Source: Delphinapterus leucas (Eukaryota > Chordata > Mammalia > Artiodactyla > Monodontidae). Taken from it: a DNA stretch of 64,000 nucleotides. Made by a program: the position numbers and the translations under genes. Below are positions 1 to 11,459 of this stretch, piece after piece (position 1 is the stretch's first letter; every line of letters starts with the position of its first letter). The stretch is from NCBI RefSeq assembly GCF_002288925.2, contig NW_022098001.1, positions 220,739 to 284,738 on the forward strand, in the 5' to 3' direction. Under the pieces are notes generated by a model. The model saw only the letters and a list, made by a program, of their open reading frames with translations, was not told the origin of the DNA and did no database searches.

Positions 1-195
1 TTAGATATTTGTCTTTCACTGTCTGACTTACTTCACTTAGTATAATAATCTCTAGGTCCATTCATGTTTCTTCAAATGGCCTATTTCATTCTTTTTTATG
101 GCTGAGTAATATTCCATTGTATATAGATACGACATCTTCTTTACCCATTCCTCTGTTGATGTTATGTGGATGAACGTCTTTATGATTCTGGATCT
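1..195 (-). mobile_element. L1 LINE 3'-end fragment, cut by the window edge
   Basis: Antisense copy of the end of L1 ORF2. It carries the hallmark stretch around 100-125 that reads 'gctgagtaatattccattgt', followed by a diverged 'cttctttacccattcctctgttgatg'-like segment. The same segment recurs at 35758-35820 in a clearer L1. The 3' UTR would lie before base 1, so the element continues outside the window. No coding capacity remains. Confidence 0.8.
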
Positions 196-214
196 ATGAA
201 ATGTTTGATTAAAA

Positions 215-790
215 TGATGCAAAAACAGCTTACCAAAAAGAAACAGGTAAATTTGACTACATTCAATTAAGAATTATTGTTAGTAAAAGAATGTAAAAAT
301 ATGAGTTACCTACTGGGAAACTATTTGCAGCCTATTTAACCAACTAATAATCAATATTTAAACAATAGTAAGTACTCTTACAATTCAAAAAAGACCAACA
401 ACTTAATAAAGAAAATTCCTAAAAGACTTGAATAAACTCTCCTTAGAAGAGTAACAGTCAATGGCTAACAAACAAATAAATATATTCATTCTCTTTTGAA
501 ATATGAGTGAGAAAAATTTTATCTCTATGATACCACTTTACATGAACTACTTCAATTTTTTTTTAAATTCTGAGAAGTCCAAGAATTTCTTCAGATGTGG
601 GGCAATGGGGATTTATACATTTCTAGTGGGATTTAAACTGGTATAGGTAAACTGGAAAGCAAATTTGCATTAACAAGCAAAGAAGAATATATGGATAACT
701 CACGACCCGTAAATTCTACTCGTAGATATATACCTTAGATAATTTCTTGTGAGTGTACATTAGGAGACATGAACAAAGCAAGGGAATGAT
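215..790 (+). mobile_element. Old L1 (L1M-type) ORF2 3' portion, sense strand
   Basis: Reads as a heavily mutated version of the last third of L1 ORF2. In order it has a 'gactacattcaattaa' segment, a 'tgggaaactatttgcagcc' segment, the 'gacttgaataaactctcc' segment, a 'ggctaacaaacaaat' segment, and a '...taggagacatgaacaaag' segment near 780. The order and spacing match L1. It lies beside but opposite in strand to the L1 end at 1-195, so the two are separate insertions or one inverted copy. No open frame survives. Confidence 0.7.
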
Positions 791-2936
791 AAACTCGAAG
801 TAGTGCTTAACTTCAGTGGAAAAAGTCAGAGGTGCAACCAGGGAGGTTAAACATTGTTGGTAACATTCTGTGTCATTAGTTGGGTGATAAATTCACAGTA
901 TTCATTTTATAAACATCTTCCATAACTTGCTTATAGGCTACATATATTGTTTTGTATGTATGAAATAAAAATACATTAGTGAATAAAATTTTTAAACTAA
1001 TGTAAAAGCTACATTTTTTTTCTTACCATATTGCTCAGCTGTCCTTTCTGGGGTTTTGGCAAGTCCTAGCCTGATCAAAATAGGACAATGTCCTGAGGGG
1101 CTTGTGTGTTACTCATGGAAGAAATCCAAATACCTCATTTTGTTTAGGATGCACATTTGATGGGTTTTCACCCTTATGACAAAACCACATACCTAAGAAG
1201 TTCTGAAGGAGTTATGGGATCTGCCATAGAGCCAATAATCCTTACTCATTTTCTCTTTAAAACTAGGGGAGAAATTACAAGCATCCATTTGATTTTAAAT
1301 TTAGGGCACAAAAATTGTCTAAAATGCTGAACCTTATCTCTCTCTTAAGAAAGTCTTTTCCTGGTGTAGGCACCAGGGATCTGCATTCTGATGGAAATTT
1401 GAGAGTCATTCCACAGTGATGGAATTGGTATATTAATCATAAAGAATAGTTTTATTTTGCCCCAACCTCCTTATGCCCTACCTTGTCCTCTGTGAGAAAA
1501 CATTGGGCCTCAGTAAGCATGATTTTCAACATAGAGAGTGATTCATTCCCTACTATAAAAATTTTCTTGGAATTTCAAATGGATTTTTCATAACTAAGCT
1601 ATTCTTAAGAAGGCCTCACAAGGTCTATAATAATATATATAGATTTTGTGTATCTTTCTTTAATAAAGAAAGTTTATTAAACATTTTAGTACTGAGAGAA
1701 TTATGAACCTGTTTATCTGGAGCAGAAATCTTGTATTTGTTAGAGCTATAAATCATAAGTTTTGCTCTAATTGCCATCTTCCAATAATTGTACAGTCTTA
1801 AGTAGAAAAAAAGGAGCATTGATTTTGATTTCTGCATAAAGCTTTCAGTGACAGCAACTGATCTTATTTGCTTTTAAAACTGCACATTTGGTGTGACAAT
1901 TATCCAAGATTAATGAATATGGAACACCACAATGCTGTTTTCTAATTGTAATTACAGCATGACATTTGGTGAATATCAGTTTCAGAAGAGATTCTCAGAA
2001 TCTTTTAGCAAATGCTGTTCATAACAGTCATGAAATGTGGTGGTTTAACACAACTTTAAAATATTTCTAGAAATTCTTGGTAAAATTTAGTTTTTGTTGT
2101 TTTCCTTATGGCTGTACCTACCACCCTATACTCTTGTTGTGCATGGCTGTCCATATTGCTGACTTTTCCTGTTAGCTAAGAATTAAAGTAATGATCCAGA
2201 CATTTTAAACTTATTCTTTATATTACAACCTTAACAACTTGGAAAATAGCCACACCTGAGACTATTTCTGATATAGCTAATATCTGTCCATAAACATCAG
2301 GGATTCATTCTAAAATAGTTCCTGTTCCAATTTTAATGGAATCCACATTCATTCTTTTGTCCTAAAAGAATAGGAGAAACCACAGAATATGCCATTACTC
2401 CTATTTCAATAATAACCAAAAAGTGCCAGCAAACCAACTGGAGAGAAATGATCACACACGTTATTTATCTTGCTAAGGCAAGCTTTTTTACAGAAAATGG
2501 CTTTTAAATCTTACCTGCACTGAGCAGCCTAGACATGATCCAGAATTGCAATCACTTCCAATGCAGAAAAGTAATTGGACAGGGTCAGGTTTGGAGCCAC
2601 GTTGTTAAAATTTATGAGAATCTTGACTCCAGCCTTAAGCATTGTCAGTGAATCAGATTCTGTCACAACTTAAATCTCAAGAGTCTCTGTAGAGAACTAT
2701 TTGGCAAGTTTCTATGGTTCTAATCATGATTTTATTTAGGGACTAAGGCACAATTCTTTATTAAAGTTTAAAGGGAACTGTTCCACTATTCATTTTCAAT
2801 ATTGCAGTGAAAATAAAAATCTAGACCAAAGATCCAATCTGGGCCTGTCTGGAAAAACCTGAAAAAAAAAAAAAAAAATCAACTTACTAGTATCTACCCA
2901 TAGCATGTTGACCTAAAACAAGTAGACTGCCAGACA
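791..2936. other. Unassigned AT-rich DNA, no gene seen
   Basis: No open frame with family similarity, no SINE and no clear LTR. The only simple feature is a poly-A run around 2862-2878. Possibly unique sequence or repeats too old to recognise by eye. Confidence 0.5.
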
Positions 2937-3245
2937 TGTTTTCAGTAAAGATTGGTTTATTCAGGATCAGTGGAGAATTGCAATTTAGGGTCTGCAACCG
3001 CGGTGAGCCATGTGCGAGTTCCCACATGGCTAGGGAAGGAGAGCACTTTTATAAAGAGGAAAAGGAAGTCGGGAGGGCTGTAGCAAACAGAGTCCATGGC
3101 TTTTATTGGCTGAGTCTTTGCCTGGAGAGAAGAGGAGTTTTTCTTCTTTCTGCTGGGCTCTGCTATCATCTCAGGGCACGAGAGCTCCCCCTTATAGTCC
3201 CCTAACTCTGAGGTTTCTGTTTATTAATTTTTTACAGGGTCTGTA
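2937..3245 (-). mobile_element. ERV-type LTR (solo or partial), minus strand
   Basis: GC-richer block unlike its surroundings. Read on the minus strand it has an LTR layout: a CCAAT box (plus-strand attgg at 3105-3109), a TATA box (plus-strand ttttata at 3047-3053), and about 90 bases further on an AATAAA polyadenylation signal (plus-strand tttatt at 2956-2961). The 3' end is probably ...aaca, the complement of plus TGTT at 2937. The 5' limit near 3230-3245 is uncertain and no matching target duplication was found, so the copy may be truncated. Layout and composition suggest a gammaretrovirus-like (ERV1) LTR. No internal viral genes adjoin it. Confidence 0.6.
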
Positions 3246-4253
3246 ATATAGTTTAGTCTTCTCTTTAGTATGCACACACACACAGAGCTCTAATAAATGC
3301 TTTAATTTCCCTTTTGCCCATCAGAAAAGTAATTCTATAGTAAAAGAACAAAACGAAAAACAAACAAAAAAACACATTTCATCCAACTCGTGCCTGATTC
3401 TACTTGTATGTAATGAAATAAGTTATTTTCCAGATTATGCTTTTTATTGGTGACCTTTTCTCCCTTTTACACTTGGAGAACTGAAATTATCATGCTTTCA
3501 GCTATACAAAACACCATGAAACCAATAAAAAGAAAATTCTCAATTATTTTACTTATGAATATTTCTACATGGCATGATGAATAGAGATTTTAATTTATAA
3601 AATATAAACAGCTAATTATGGCACACTTTCTCAGTGGTATGTTGTTATTCAAATTAAAATATTGTCAGAAGCAAAAGATAAAACTGTGAAGATAAAACTA
3701 TATAAAACTTGCATATGAATGTGAACAAAGTCCAGAAGAGAACATGAAAAATGTAAGCAACTAATTTTTAAGTTTTAATTGTATCACATTTATTGATTTT
3801 TAATCTGACTTTCTTTATCACTCAAATTCTAAAAATTTTCTGAATAATGAACGGGGAAAACTATCACTTGACTAATTTGAACTTTATAATTTTATGTTTT
3901 CTTTAAATATCCATTAGCTTACCAAAGTTTTCAAATTTCAAGTTACTATAATGCTTAATGAAATAATGTTTGAATGGTTTAAGAACAGTGTTTGAGGAAC
4001 ATAGGCTTAAGTAAATCAAGAGAAGTAGCTCTTTTACCATAAAAATGGAATTGGCTTGCTAGACATAGGCCATTATCTATGACAAGAAATAAGTTACAAG
4101 AAAATGCCTATGTTTTACTGTTTTACTTTCCTTTCTGAGAAATGTCTATAAAGTCTCATTAGATAGATAATATGGCAATCACGAACTATTGATTCACTGG
4201 TAGAAGTTGAGACTGCAGGGTGTGGTCATTATAGCTGAAATAAACATCTGGAT
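3246..4253. other. Unassigned AT-rich DNA, no gene seen
   Basis: Contains a short CA run near 3272-3283. No coding similarity or repeat family recognised. Confidence 0.5.
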
Positions 4254-4273
4254 AATATGAACTCAAGATGTTT

Positions 4274-4604
4274 CAGGGATTTCCGTGGTGGCACAGTGGT
4301 TAAGAATCCGCCTGCCAATGCAGGGGACATGGATTCGAGCCCTGGTCCGGGAAGATCCCACGTGCTATGGAATAACTAAGCTCGTGCACCACAGCTACTG
4401 AGCCTGTGCTCCAGAGCCCACGAGCCACAGCTACTGTGCCCACACTCCGCAACTACTGAAGCTTGCGCACCTAGAGCCCATGCTCCACAATGAGAAGCCA
4501 CCGCAATAAGCCCACACACCGCAACAAAGAGTAGCCCCCGCTTGCGGCAACGCACAGCAACAAAGACCCAGCAGCCAAAAATAAATAAATAAATTTATTT
4601 TAAA
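4274..4604 (+). mobile_element. CHR-type tRNA-derived SINE, long form, with 20-bp TSD
   Basis: Starts 'cagggatttccgtggtggca', carries tRNA-like A and B box regions ('ggttcgagcc'-type box mutated to 'ggattcgagccc' near 4332), then repeated 'cacaactactga'-like tail modules and an A-rich end with 'ataaataaataaa'. It is flanked by an exact 20-bp duplication, aatatgaactcaagatgttt, at 4254-4273 and 4605-4624. This proves retrotransposition by the L1 machinery and fixes both ends. Confidence 0.95.
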
Positions 4605-4624
4605 AATATGAACTCAAGATGTTT

Positions 4625-5919
4625 GAATATTATAAATCATGTTTTTATCAATAACTAATTACATTATTTAAAGTTCTTCATTGAATATAAATTTGAATGT
4701 ATAATATCAATAGAAAGGGTTGGATTTTAATTCCACAGATAAAAAAATCTTAGAATTCTACACTTAAAAATTTCCCAAGAAACTCAAGATTAAATTTCTT
4801 AGATCCCCATTTCCAGCTATAAAAAAAGCTGGAGCTGAAAGGTTCAAGTACTAATTAACAAAAAGTTTGTTACATGGTTGAATTGCCCTTCCAAAATATT
4901 TTGATTCATAGAGAAGTTTCCAAGAAATATCTTACGCTAGCCTATTTTTTACATTAAAGAAGAATGAAATTTTTATTTGATCCATTGGGATTAGCAATGA
5001 TCTAATTATAACAAAGGAAATAAGAGAATAAAGGAAAGAATTGTTTTAAAAATGAAAAAAATAAAATTGTTAACTGCATTGGAGTGAATATGAGTGCTAA
5101 AGTTCTCCCTATCATAGAGGTTCTAAAATATGATCTAACATTGTTCATAATAACCATTCTATCTATTTCCAGCACAATCACATGTATTTTGTAAATAAAC
5201 TAAAAAATCATTTAAATGGTGGCCAAAATCTTCCAATATATGCAAAAGAATATATATTGGGAAAAAGAGTTTACAAGGCCTTAGAATGTAAAATGAAACC
5301 AACAGATTATAGAGTCACTTATAAGCATAAAATTCTATGATTATTCCTGGTTTTAAGTAATTTTTTTAATGAACAGAACTTCATGATCATTTAATTTGAA
5401 CTCTAAAGCTAGGTTCAGTAGAAGCAGCACCTTCTTGGAGATTTTGCTCAGATTATTTAATGAGAAATTTCTCTCAGGTGACACCTATATGGGAGTGAGG
5501 GATGAAGGACAGGTCCAGGAAAGAACATTGGCAAAGGGATGGATCCAGCTAAAGCCTCTACTCAACTCAGTATTACCTGGCATGATGCATGGCATGTAGA
5601 AGATTCTCAGCAAATGCCTGCAAATAAATACCATTTCATAATTGACCACTTTGAATTAAGGGGACTGGCAGTATTGGCTATGAGTTATCTCTGGGATAAG
5701 GTATAACCTCAGAGACATATCCAGGTGAGGAAAATGGTCCCATTAGCTGTGGCTGGATTCGGGTGTACCAGGCCTGTAATGTGGGTCTGGGCAGAGCACC
5801 AAAAGTTTCTAACAAAGCTAGCAATTTATAGTTGAAGTTGTTGAAATGTATATTCCATGTCCTTGCAGAACTGGAGGTAGAACTAAGCTATCTTCTAGCA
5901 CATCACATAGTTGCCCTAG
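4625..5919. other. Unassigned DNA, no gene seen
   Basis: AT-rich to about 5390, then somewhat richer in GC from 5400 to 5900. Short open frames at 5396-5599 and 5832-6014 have no recognisable protein motif, no splice context that I can defend and no conserved start, so they are not called. Confidence 0.45.
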
Positions 5920-6395
5920 TGGAGGATTCTACCAGGCTAGGATGGGTCGCTATATTACTTAGAGTAACACTAGCCCCTTTAACAAAGAAATCCTCCCCAG
6001 ATTCAGCTTTTTAAACAAAATACAAAATTATTTCTCAAGTGTAAGAGTTCTAAGATGGTGCAGAACTTTGCCCGGGGGACCCAGATTCTTTCCAACCTAC
6101 TCCTCAGCCATCGGCTACAGTATTGTCCTCGGGTGAACCTTTAAAACTGAAATACGGAGTTTCTATTATCAGATTTGAGGGAAGGGGAAAGAGATGACAG
6201 AGAATGATTATCTGTTCTCTTACAGTCCTGGCACATATCACCTCTACTGTTAATCCATTTGAGAAGACTGAGTCATATCATATAATCATACCTAGCTGCA
6301 AGAGAGTTTAGCAAATATAGTCTAGCCATGTTCATGGCCATTATTATATTACAATGGATAGTGGATTTTGATGGACAACTAGCCTGTTTATCCAT
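5920..6395 (+). repeat. Ancient dispersed repeat (family A), class not assigned
   Basis: Resembles a second copy at 24835-25265. Both have a segment like 'cctagctgcaagagagttt...aaatatagtct' (here 6290-6322) followed by an 'aatggatagt' / 'aatggatatt' segment and a gap-rich GC portion upstream. I recognise it as a common old mammalian interspersed repeat, probably LTR-derived, but cannot name the family with confidence. Confidence 0.45.
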
Positions 6396-6408
6396 CTATG
6401 AAGAATAC

Positions 6409-6767
6409 TGTCTTCATCCATTCAGCCTGCTATAATAAGAATATCATGTGCTGGGTGGCTTATAAACAACATATTTCTCACTGTTCTGGAGGTTGGAAAG
6501 TCCCAAATCAAGGCAGCAGCCGATTCAGTGTCTGGTGAGAACCTGTCTCCTTGTTCATAGACATTTGTCTTCTTGCTGTATATCCTCAGAAAGCAGAAAG
6601 AAGGTAGCTTTCGGAGGTCTTTTTATAAGGGTGTTATTATCGTTCATGAGGGCTCTGCCCTTGTGACCTAATAACCTCCCAAAGACCCCCAACTCTTACT
6701 ACCATCACATTGGGGGTTAGTTTACAACATATTAATTTTGGGGGTATATAAGCATTGAGTTATAGCA
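6409..6767 (-). mobile_element. MaLR (MST/MLT1-type) LTR, minus strand
   Basis: Shows the antisense MaLR signature in order: 'gctgggtggcttataaacaa' (6450), 'tctcactgttctggaggttg' (6476), 'gattcagtgtctggtgagaa' (6522), 'tttttataagggtg', 'catgagggctctgccctt', 'cctcccaaagaccccc' and 'catcacattgggggttag' (6703). Non-autonomous ERVL-derived LTR, moderately diverged. Similar pieces lie at 18298, 43531 and 63525. Confidence 0.85.
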
Positions 6768-7365
6768 AATACTAAAACATTTATGACTGAAAATCAAGGT
6801 GACAAGACAGGTCTTAACACATGCCTCTGTATTAAAAAATTGAGAAAGAAAAATTAGTCCATTTTGATAGGAGAGAGAATTCTTGAATGGAAGTTACAAA
6901 GTTTCCTCCCTGGTAGTTACCATTACTTGCTGAGTATTGGAAAAATCTGAGTACAAAACTCTCCATGCAACTATTAGTCTGACCTCCAAATAGAAAGGCC
7001 AGCCTGCCACCGGCAAGTAGCAGAAGTTGCTCCTAGCAATTAGCTAAACTTCCAAAAGCAAACAATTTATGATAACAGGGAGCAAGTGATTTGTTTTAGT
7101 AGAAATTTAAAATCCTTTAATATACCTTCTAAGAAATTGTTTCATACAATTGCAAAATTAAATGGAGAGGACAAGAAAGAAGAATGCAAAATTTTTTGCC
7201 AACTTGCATTAAGAAAATTTTTGAACCAGACTTTGTAACCGTCATTACATTAACTACTCTCCATAATCACTGTGCATTATTAGTGCCATGCAGTTATGGA
7301 TGTGGGTTAAATGTAACATAACAATCAATTTCAGAAAAGTTAAACTAGTATGTCCGACATACATA
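6768..7365. other. Unassigned AT-rich DNA, no gene seen
   Basis: No repeat family or coding similarity recognised. Confidence 0.5.
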
Positions 7366-7445
7366 CTAGGTTGAAGCATAAGAAATTGCTAACATTCAAC
7401 TGTCTTTAATGAACCAAAATAGCAATTTCATATGGCTCAACCTAA
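7366..7445. mobile_element. 80-bp mariner-type MITE (MADE1-like)
   Basis: Almost the whole element is two inverted arms: 'ctaggttgaagcataagaaa' onward from 7366, and the complement of '...atggctcaacctaa' ending 7445. The first 25 bases of the two termini match at 21 positions. It is bounded by TA on both sides (7364-7365 and 7446-7447), the target duplicated by Tc1/mariner transposases. Length and design match the MADE1 group of miniature mariners. It has no coding capacity and depended on a mariner transposase supplied elsewhere. Confidence 0.85.
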
Positions 7446-7776
7446 TATTCCTTAATTAACACATTTTAAAAGATACATGCAATTTAAAAGAAAGAAAACA
7501 GGCTTATTTTTATTAAATGAATGCAGAATAAATGTTAAAGTAATATCTCAATATCATCTGATAAATTCATATTTATCTGATTTTTCCTGATTCTAGCCTT
7601 ACTCTTATAGGGCTATTTAACATCAAGATATACATACTACATGTATGTATGGTGTTTTCCTAGCTATAATGATTTTACTATCACATTTGCTCCATAGAAC
7701 ATTCTTGTGAAGCAGTTAAAGCAATTACTACACACCCTATTTTATAGAAAAAGAGTTAGCACTCCATCCTAGTAAG
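7446..7776. other. Unassigned AT-rich DNA, no gene seen
   Basis: No coding similarity or repeat family recognised between the MITE and the tandem array. Confidence 0.45.
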
Positions 7777-7832
7777 TTTCTAGAATCATATTTCTAGAAT
7801 CATATTTCTAGAATCATATTTCTAGAATCATA
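7777..7832. repeat. Minisatellite-like array, four perfect copies of a 14-bp unit
   Basis: Unit tttctagaatcata repeats exactly four times (7777, 7791, 7805, 7819), followed by a decayed partial copy 'tttctaaga'. Each unit contains the palindrome tctaga. Perfect identity points to recent expansion by slippage or unequal exchange, so it is probably polymorphic in length. Confidence 0.95.
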
Positions 7833-7879
7833 TTTTCTAAGACATCTTTCTTTAGAGTTGTGTGATGTATGTGCCCCTC

Positions 7880-8052
7880 CTCCCATGTAGTGCCCATGTA
7901 TATTTCAATTATAGCACTTACTATGGGCACCTTAAATGCTTGCCCAATTGGCTAATAAACTCCTTCCTGCACCTCTTCCTAAAATGACTGTATCTCCAGC
8001 ACCTAGCACAATGCCTGACAGAAGATACTCAATAAATGTTTGCAAATGAAGA
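7880..8052 (+). mobile_element. L2 LINE 3'-end fragment
   Basis: Ends with the L2 tail signature 'tctccagcacctagcacaat' (7993), 'gcctgacagaagatactcaa' and 'aataaatgtttgcaaatgaa'. Preceded by a 'taaactccttcctgcacctc'-like segment. Old and diverged, no coding capacity. Confidence 0.75.
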
Positions 8053-8779
8053 CATTTGTTTACTAAGAAAAAGACAATCTCCTCTCCCCCACAACGTACA
8101 CACAACCTTGGGAGTAAGTATCTGATTTATTTACGGTGGAGGTGAGATGATTTAGATGTGGATTTCATCACAGAAATGTAGACAACGTCAAGTTGCACAG
8201 GAGACGTTACTCTTTTTAAGTTATGTTGTGGCTATGTGACCTCTGAGGAGCTTCCTTTCACCATCTACTCTCTTCTTTCCCCCTCTTTTCTTCTCCTCTT
8301 ATTAGAAACACTTTCTCCGTTTCAAATGGAAAGTCAAATTCCTCTCTTTTCCTCATATATTTCTCTCTCTCTCTCTCTCTCTTTCATTTTGTCCCTTCAC
8401 ATATTCATACTCTTGGGCATCACTTTCTACTCGTAGTTCCCTCAAAGATAGTTCCAGTATCAGTTTTTGAAATAATGTTCAAGTTTCTTGTTTATGTGAA
8501 TCTCACCAACCACATAAGAGGAAAAGTGAAGAATCCCAACATACTACTATACTCCACCTTGCAAAAGTAGAACTAGATTCTAGGACAAAGATGCAGATTG
8601 TAATGACTAGGGCTAAGGAAATGCATAATATTAGCAAGTTGAAAAAGGTACCATCCTGAGGGCTAAAAAAAAAAAAGATGTAGGCAAGGCAGCTTGAAAT
8701 CTCTGCTGGTTTTAGACCTTTGACTCTTCAGCTGCTCATCTTGATTCTGACTTATTATCCTTTTAAGCTCCTTGAACGG
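8053..8779. other. Unassigned DNA with a (TC)n run
   Basis: A pyrimidine-rich stretch spans about 8265-8400 and includes an uninterrupted TC microsatellite at 8362-8382. No gene or repeat family recognised otherwise. Confidence 0.5.
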
Positions 8780-8905
8780 AATTAATAACTGAATTATGCT
8801 ACTTGCCCTAAGACGAGCAGCTGTTAAGGGAAAGTCAGTTCTAAAACCCAGGTGTTCTGACTTCAGGGTCAAGGTACTCATTGCTCACTACATCATATAC
8901 CACAA
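8780..8905 (+). mobile_element. MIR SINE fragment
   Basis: Diverged match to the MIR core and 3' part: 'acttgccctaagacgagcagctgttaaggg' region, then 'aaaacccaggtgttctgact' (8842) and 'ctcattgctcactacatcat'. Ancient tRNA-derived SINE mobilised by L2. Confidence 0.6.
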
Positions 8906-10838
8906 CTGTACTTATTTGGGAGAATTTAAGGAGAATAAAGAATTCAGTTTATTGCATATTAAGCATGGCATATATAAAATTGCATTTCTATCACTTATTT
9001 AATTTCTTCCCATTCACTCTTCACCTTATGTGTGGTGTGGTATTTAGCCTTTCTCAAAATGTTTGAACTCAGTGGTTATGATTTCTTTGGTCTCCATGGA
9101 AACAATGACAATATATTTGAGCATTGATGATTTTCGTTGTTATCCATGTTAGCTCAGCAAAATGTACGTCATCTCAGATAAATTGAAAATACAGTCTGCT
9201 GAAGCAAGTGTTTTAAAATGAAGAGTATTTTTGCTTTCATCTACCTTAAGTAAATAGTTTTGTAGTCATACTGATTTTCAAGTTAAGTGTTACATTCTAA
9301 GAAGTCACATCACTTTAGCCTGACATACTAAAAAAGAATATTTTTTCTCTTTCCTTGTTTAGCAATCACTTTCTAAGTAAAGCATTTTAAATAGTAAATG
9401 AATTCAGTATATAAACTCATTCCATCTATTTAATTGGTAAAAGGATACATTTTTAACAGGTTTACTCAGCAACCAATTCTTACCATTTTGGCAGGTTTGG
9501 GTTTGAGGCCTAGTGGCATATGCTTGCCATATCTCAGCTTACAACTTTCAAGGGCAGCTTGAGGTCAATTTGCAATTTTGTCAAAACCACTGTAGTGCTA
9601 AAGACAGCCATGGCTGAACCAGTGATGACTGCCGTGCCACCGTCCTTGAACCTCTAGACTTTGATAAGCACAATCTGTCAACACATATATAAGCAGAAAA
9701 GCTGTAACCCTGAGCTTTACTCTTTATTTTGCACACTAGGCTGACAAAATTGAACCATGAAAGCAATGCAAGATATTTCTGTGTTGGTTGTTCTACAAAC
9801 AAATTCCAAAGCCTTTGAATGTGTAATTTAACATTTATATTTCATACTTTCAAATAACTTACACAATCTTATTATTAAAGACAAGAGTTTGTGAAACAAT
9901 TAATTCTCATCCTTTCCTGTGGGAAACGAGGTGTAATATCCATTCAAGTCAATGGAATCTCTAAGCAAAATGATTAAAAGACAATTCTCATGATTTTGGG
10001 GACTTAATACTTTTTTTTAAGTTTAAAAAGTCAATTCTGTTTTATCTCAGGTCAGAGCTCTTTGATAAATCAAAACAAACAAATCAGAATTTGTCATCCT
10101 TCTTTGTTTTAAACTCCATGGTCAAAGTTCTCTAGATACTTCAGATTTCCCACAGAAAGTCAATTTTCCCAGCATTTATTTGGGGATGTCAAACAAATTT
10201 AGAAAAAAATTATTGCTATAGAAGGCTAAACTAAACTTAAATCCAAAAGTTCAGCTCTTTCTCTGCATAAAACTCACAACAAGAAAACAATTCTCTAGTG
10301 CGAACAGCTCAGCCCCCATGCCATTTTTGATGTTTCTCAGTTTGATGTCTTTGAGCAGAGCCAGCTAGGGAATAAAAGAGACTGGAGGAAGAAAATGAAG
10401 GTTTCCTTCTTTAAAAAAGAAAAAAAAAAGCAATATGTGAAATTATACTCTAATTCGATGTTAAAGGTAGAAAACTAACCTGTTATATACTGTAAATTTA
10501 GAAGTTTATAAGTTTCAATTTCCTGTAGCTTTGAGCATTATATCAGTCCTGCAACTTGTTCTATTTAATGTGCTGTTTGAAAAAAGAATACAAGTCATGT
10601 TTCTCCAATTCCCCAAACACAATTGTAGTTGGGATACAAATACAGGAGGTCAGTGATTCCAGTGTTGAGACTCCTAGATTTGACTGCAGGAGTTTTTATT
10701 TAAAATAAGATCATAAATATGAAATGCGGTATTTCATGTGAGCTGTCAAGAGACAACAAGCTGACACATTTGGGTTGATACTTATATACAATCCATTCAG
10801 ATTCCATTGCACTAAGTAAAGAATGATCATTTTAAGAC
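8906..10838. other. Unassigned DNA, no gene seen
   Basis: Mostly AT-rich. A GC-richer part at 9480-9800 has a 73-codon minus-strand open frame without recognisable motifs. It is not called. No SINE or LTR recognised. Confidence 0.45.
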
Positions 10839-10930
10839 TGTACCTCTCTGTATATAAGAGAATCAATGATGAGAATTTATTTAAATAACATCTATTGCAC
10901 ATGTAAAATGACCATAAATATAAGAATGTC
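10839..10930 (+). repeat. Left copy of a 92-bp direct repeat flanking an L1
   Basis: Matches 11368-11459 at 87 of 92 positions with no gaps. The five differences lie in the first 45 bases and the last 47 are identical. It immediately precedes the 5'-truncated L1 tail, in the position of a target-site duplication, but is far longer than the usual 7-20 bp. Confidence 0.95.
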
Positions 10931-11367
10931 AGTTGCAGTGACATGGATGGACCTAGAGATTGTCACACTGAGTGAAGTAAGTCAGGCAGAGAAAAACAAA
11001 TATCATATGATATCATTTATATGTGGAATCTAAAAACTGGTACAAATGAACTTATTTACAAAACAGAAATAGAGTCACAGATGTAGAAAATAAACTTTTG
11101 GTTACTGGGGGGAAGGCGGCGAGGGATAAATTGGGAGATTGGGACTGACATATACACACTACTATATATACAATAGATAACTAATAAGAACCTACTGTAT
11201 AGCACAGGGAACTCTACTCAATACTCTGTAATGACCTATATGGGAAAAGAATCTAATAAAGAGTGGATATATGTATATGTATAACTGATTCACTTTGCTG
11301 TACAACAGAAGCTAACGCAACATTGTAAATCAACTATACTCCCTAAAAATTAATTTTAAAAAAAGGA
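10931..11367 (+). mobile_element. 5'-truncated L1 tail (end of ORF2 plus 3' UTR)
   Basis: Begins inside the last codons of L1 ORF2 ('gcagtgacatggatggacct', 10935), continues through the 'aatatcatatgatatcattt' and 'atatgtggaatctaaaaact' segments, then the 3' UTR ('actgtatagcacagggaact', 11194; 'gattcactttgctgtacaac', 11287). It ends in a short A-rich tail 'ttttaaaaaaagg'. It is flanked by the 92-bp duplication, and both edges follow from that duplication. Confidence 0.95.
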
Positions 11368-11459
11368 TGTACCCCTCTCTATGTAAGAGAATCAGTGATG
11401 AGAATTTGTTTAAATAACATCTATTGCACATGTAAAATGACCATAAATATAAGAATGTC
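11368..11459 (+). repeat. Right copy of the 92-bp direct repeat flanking an L1
   Basis: Partner of 10839-10930 (87 of 92 identical). It starts directly after the A-rich tail of the L1, as expected if both copies come from one target site. Confidence 0.95.

Noticed and set aside
4274..4604. tRNA-like sequence as a functional tRNA gene
   Set aside because: Box A/B similarity belongs to a tRNA-derived SINE with poly-A tail and target duplication; no tRNA cloverleaf is preserved.
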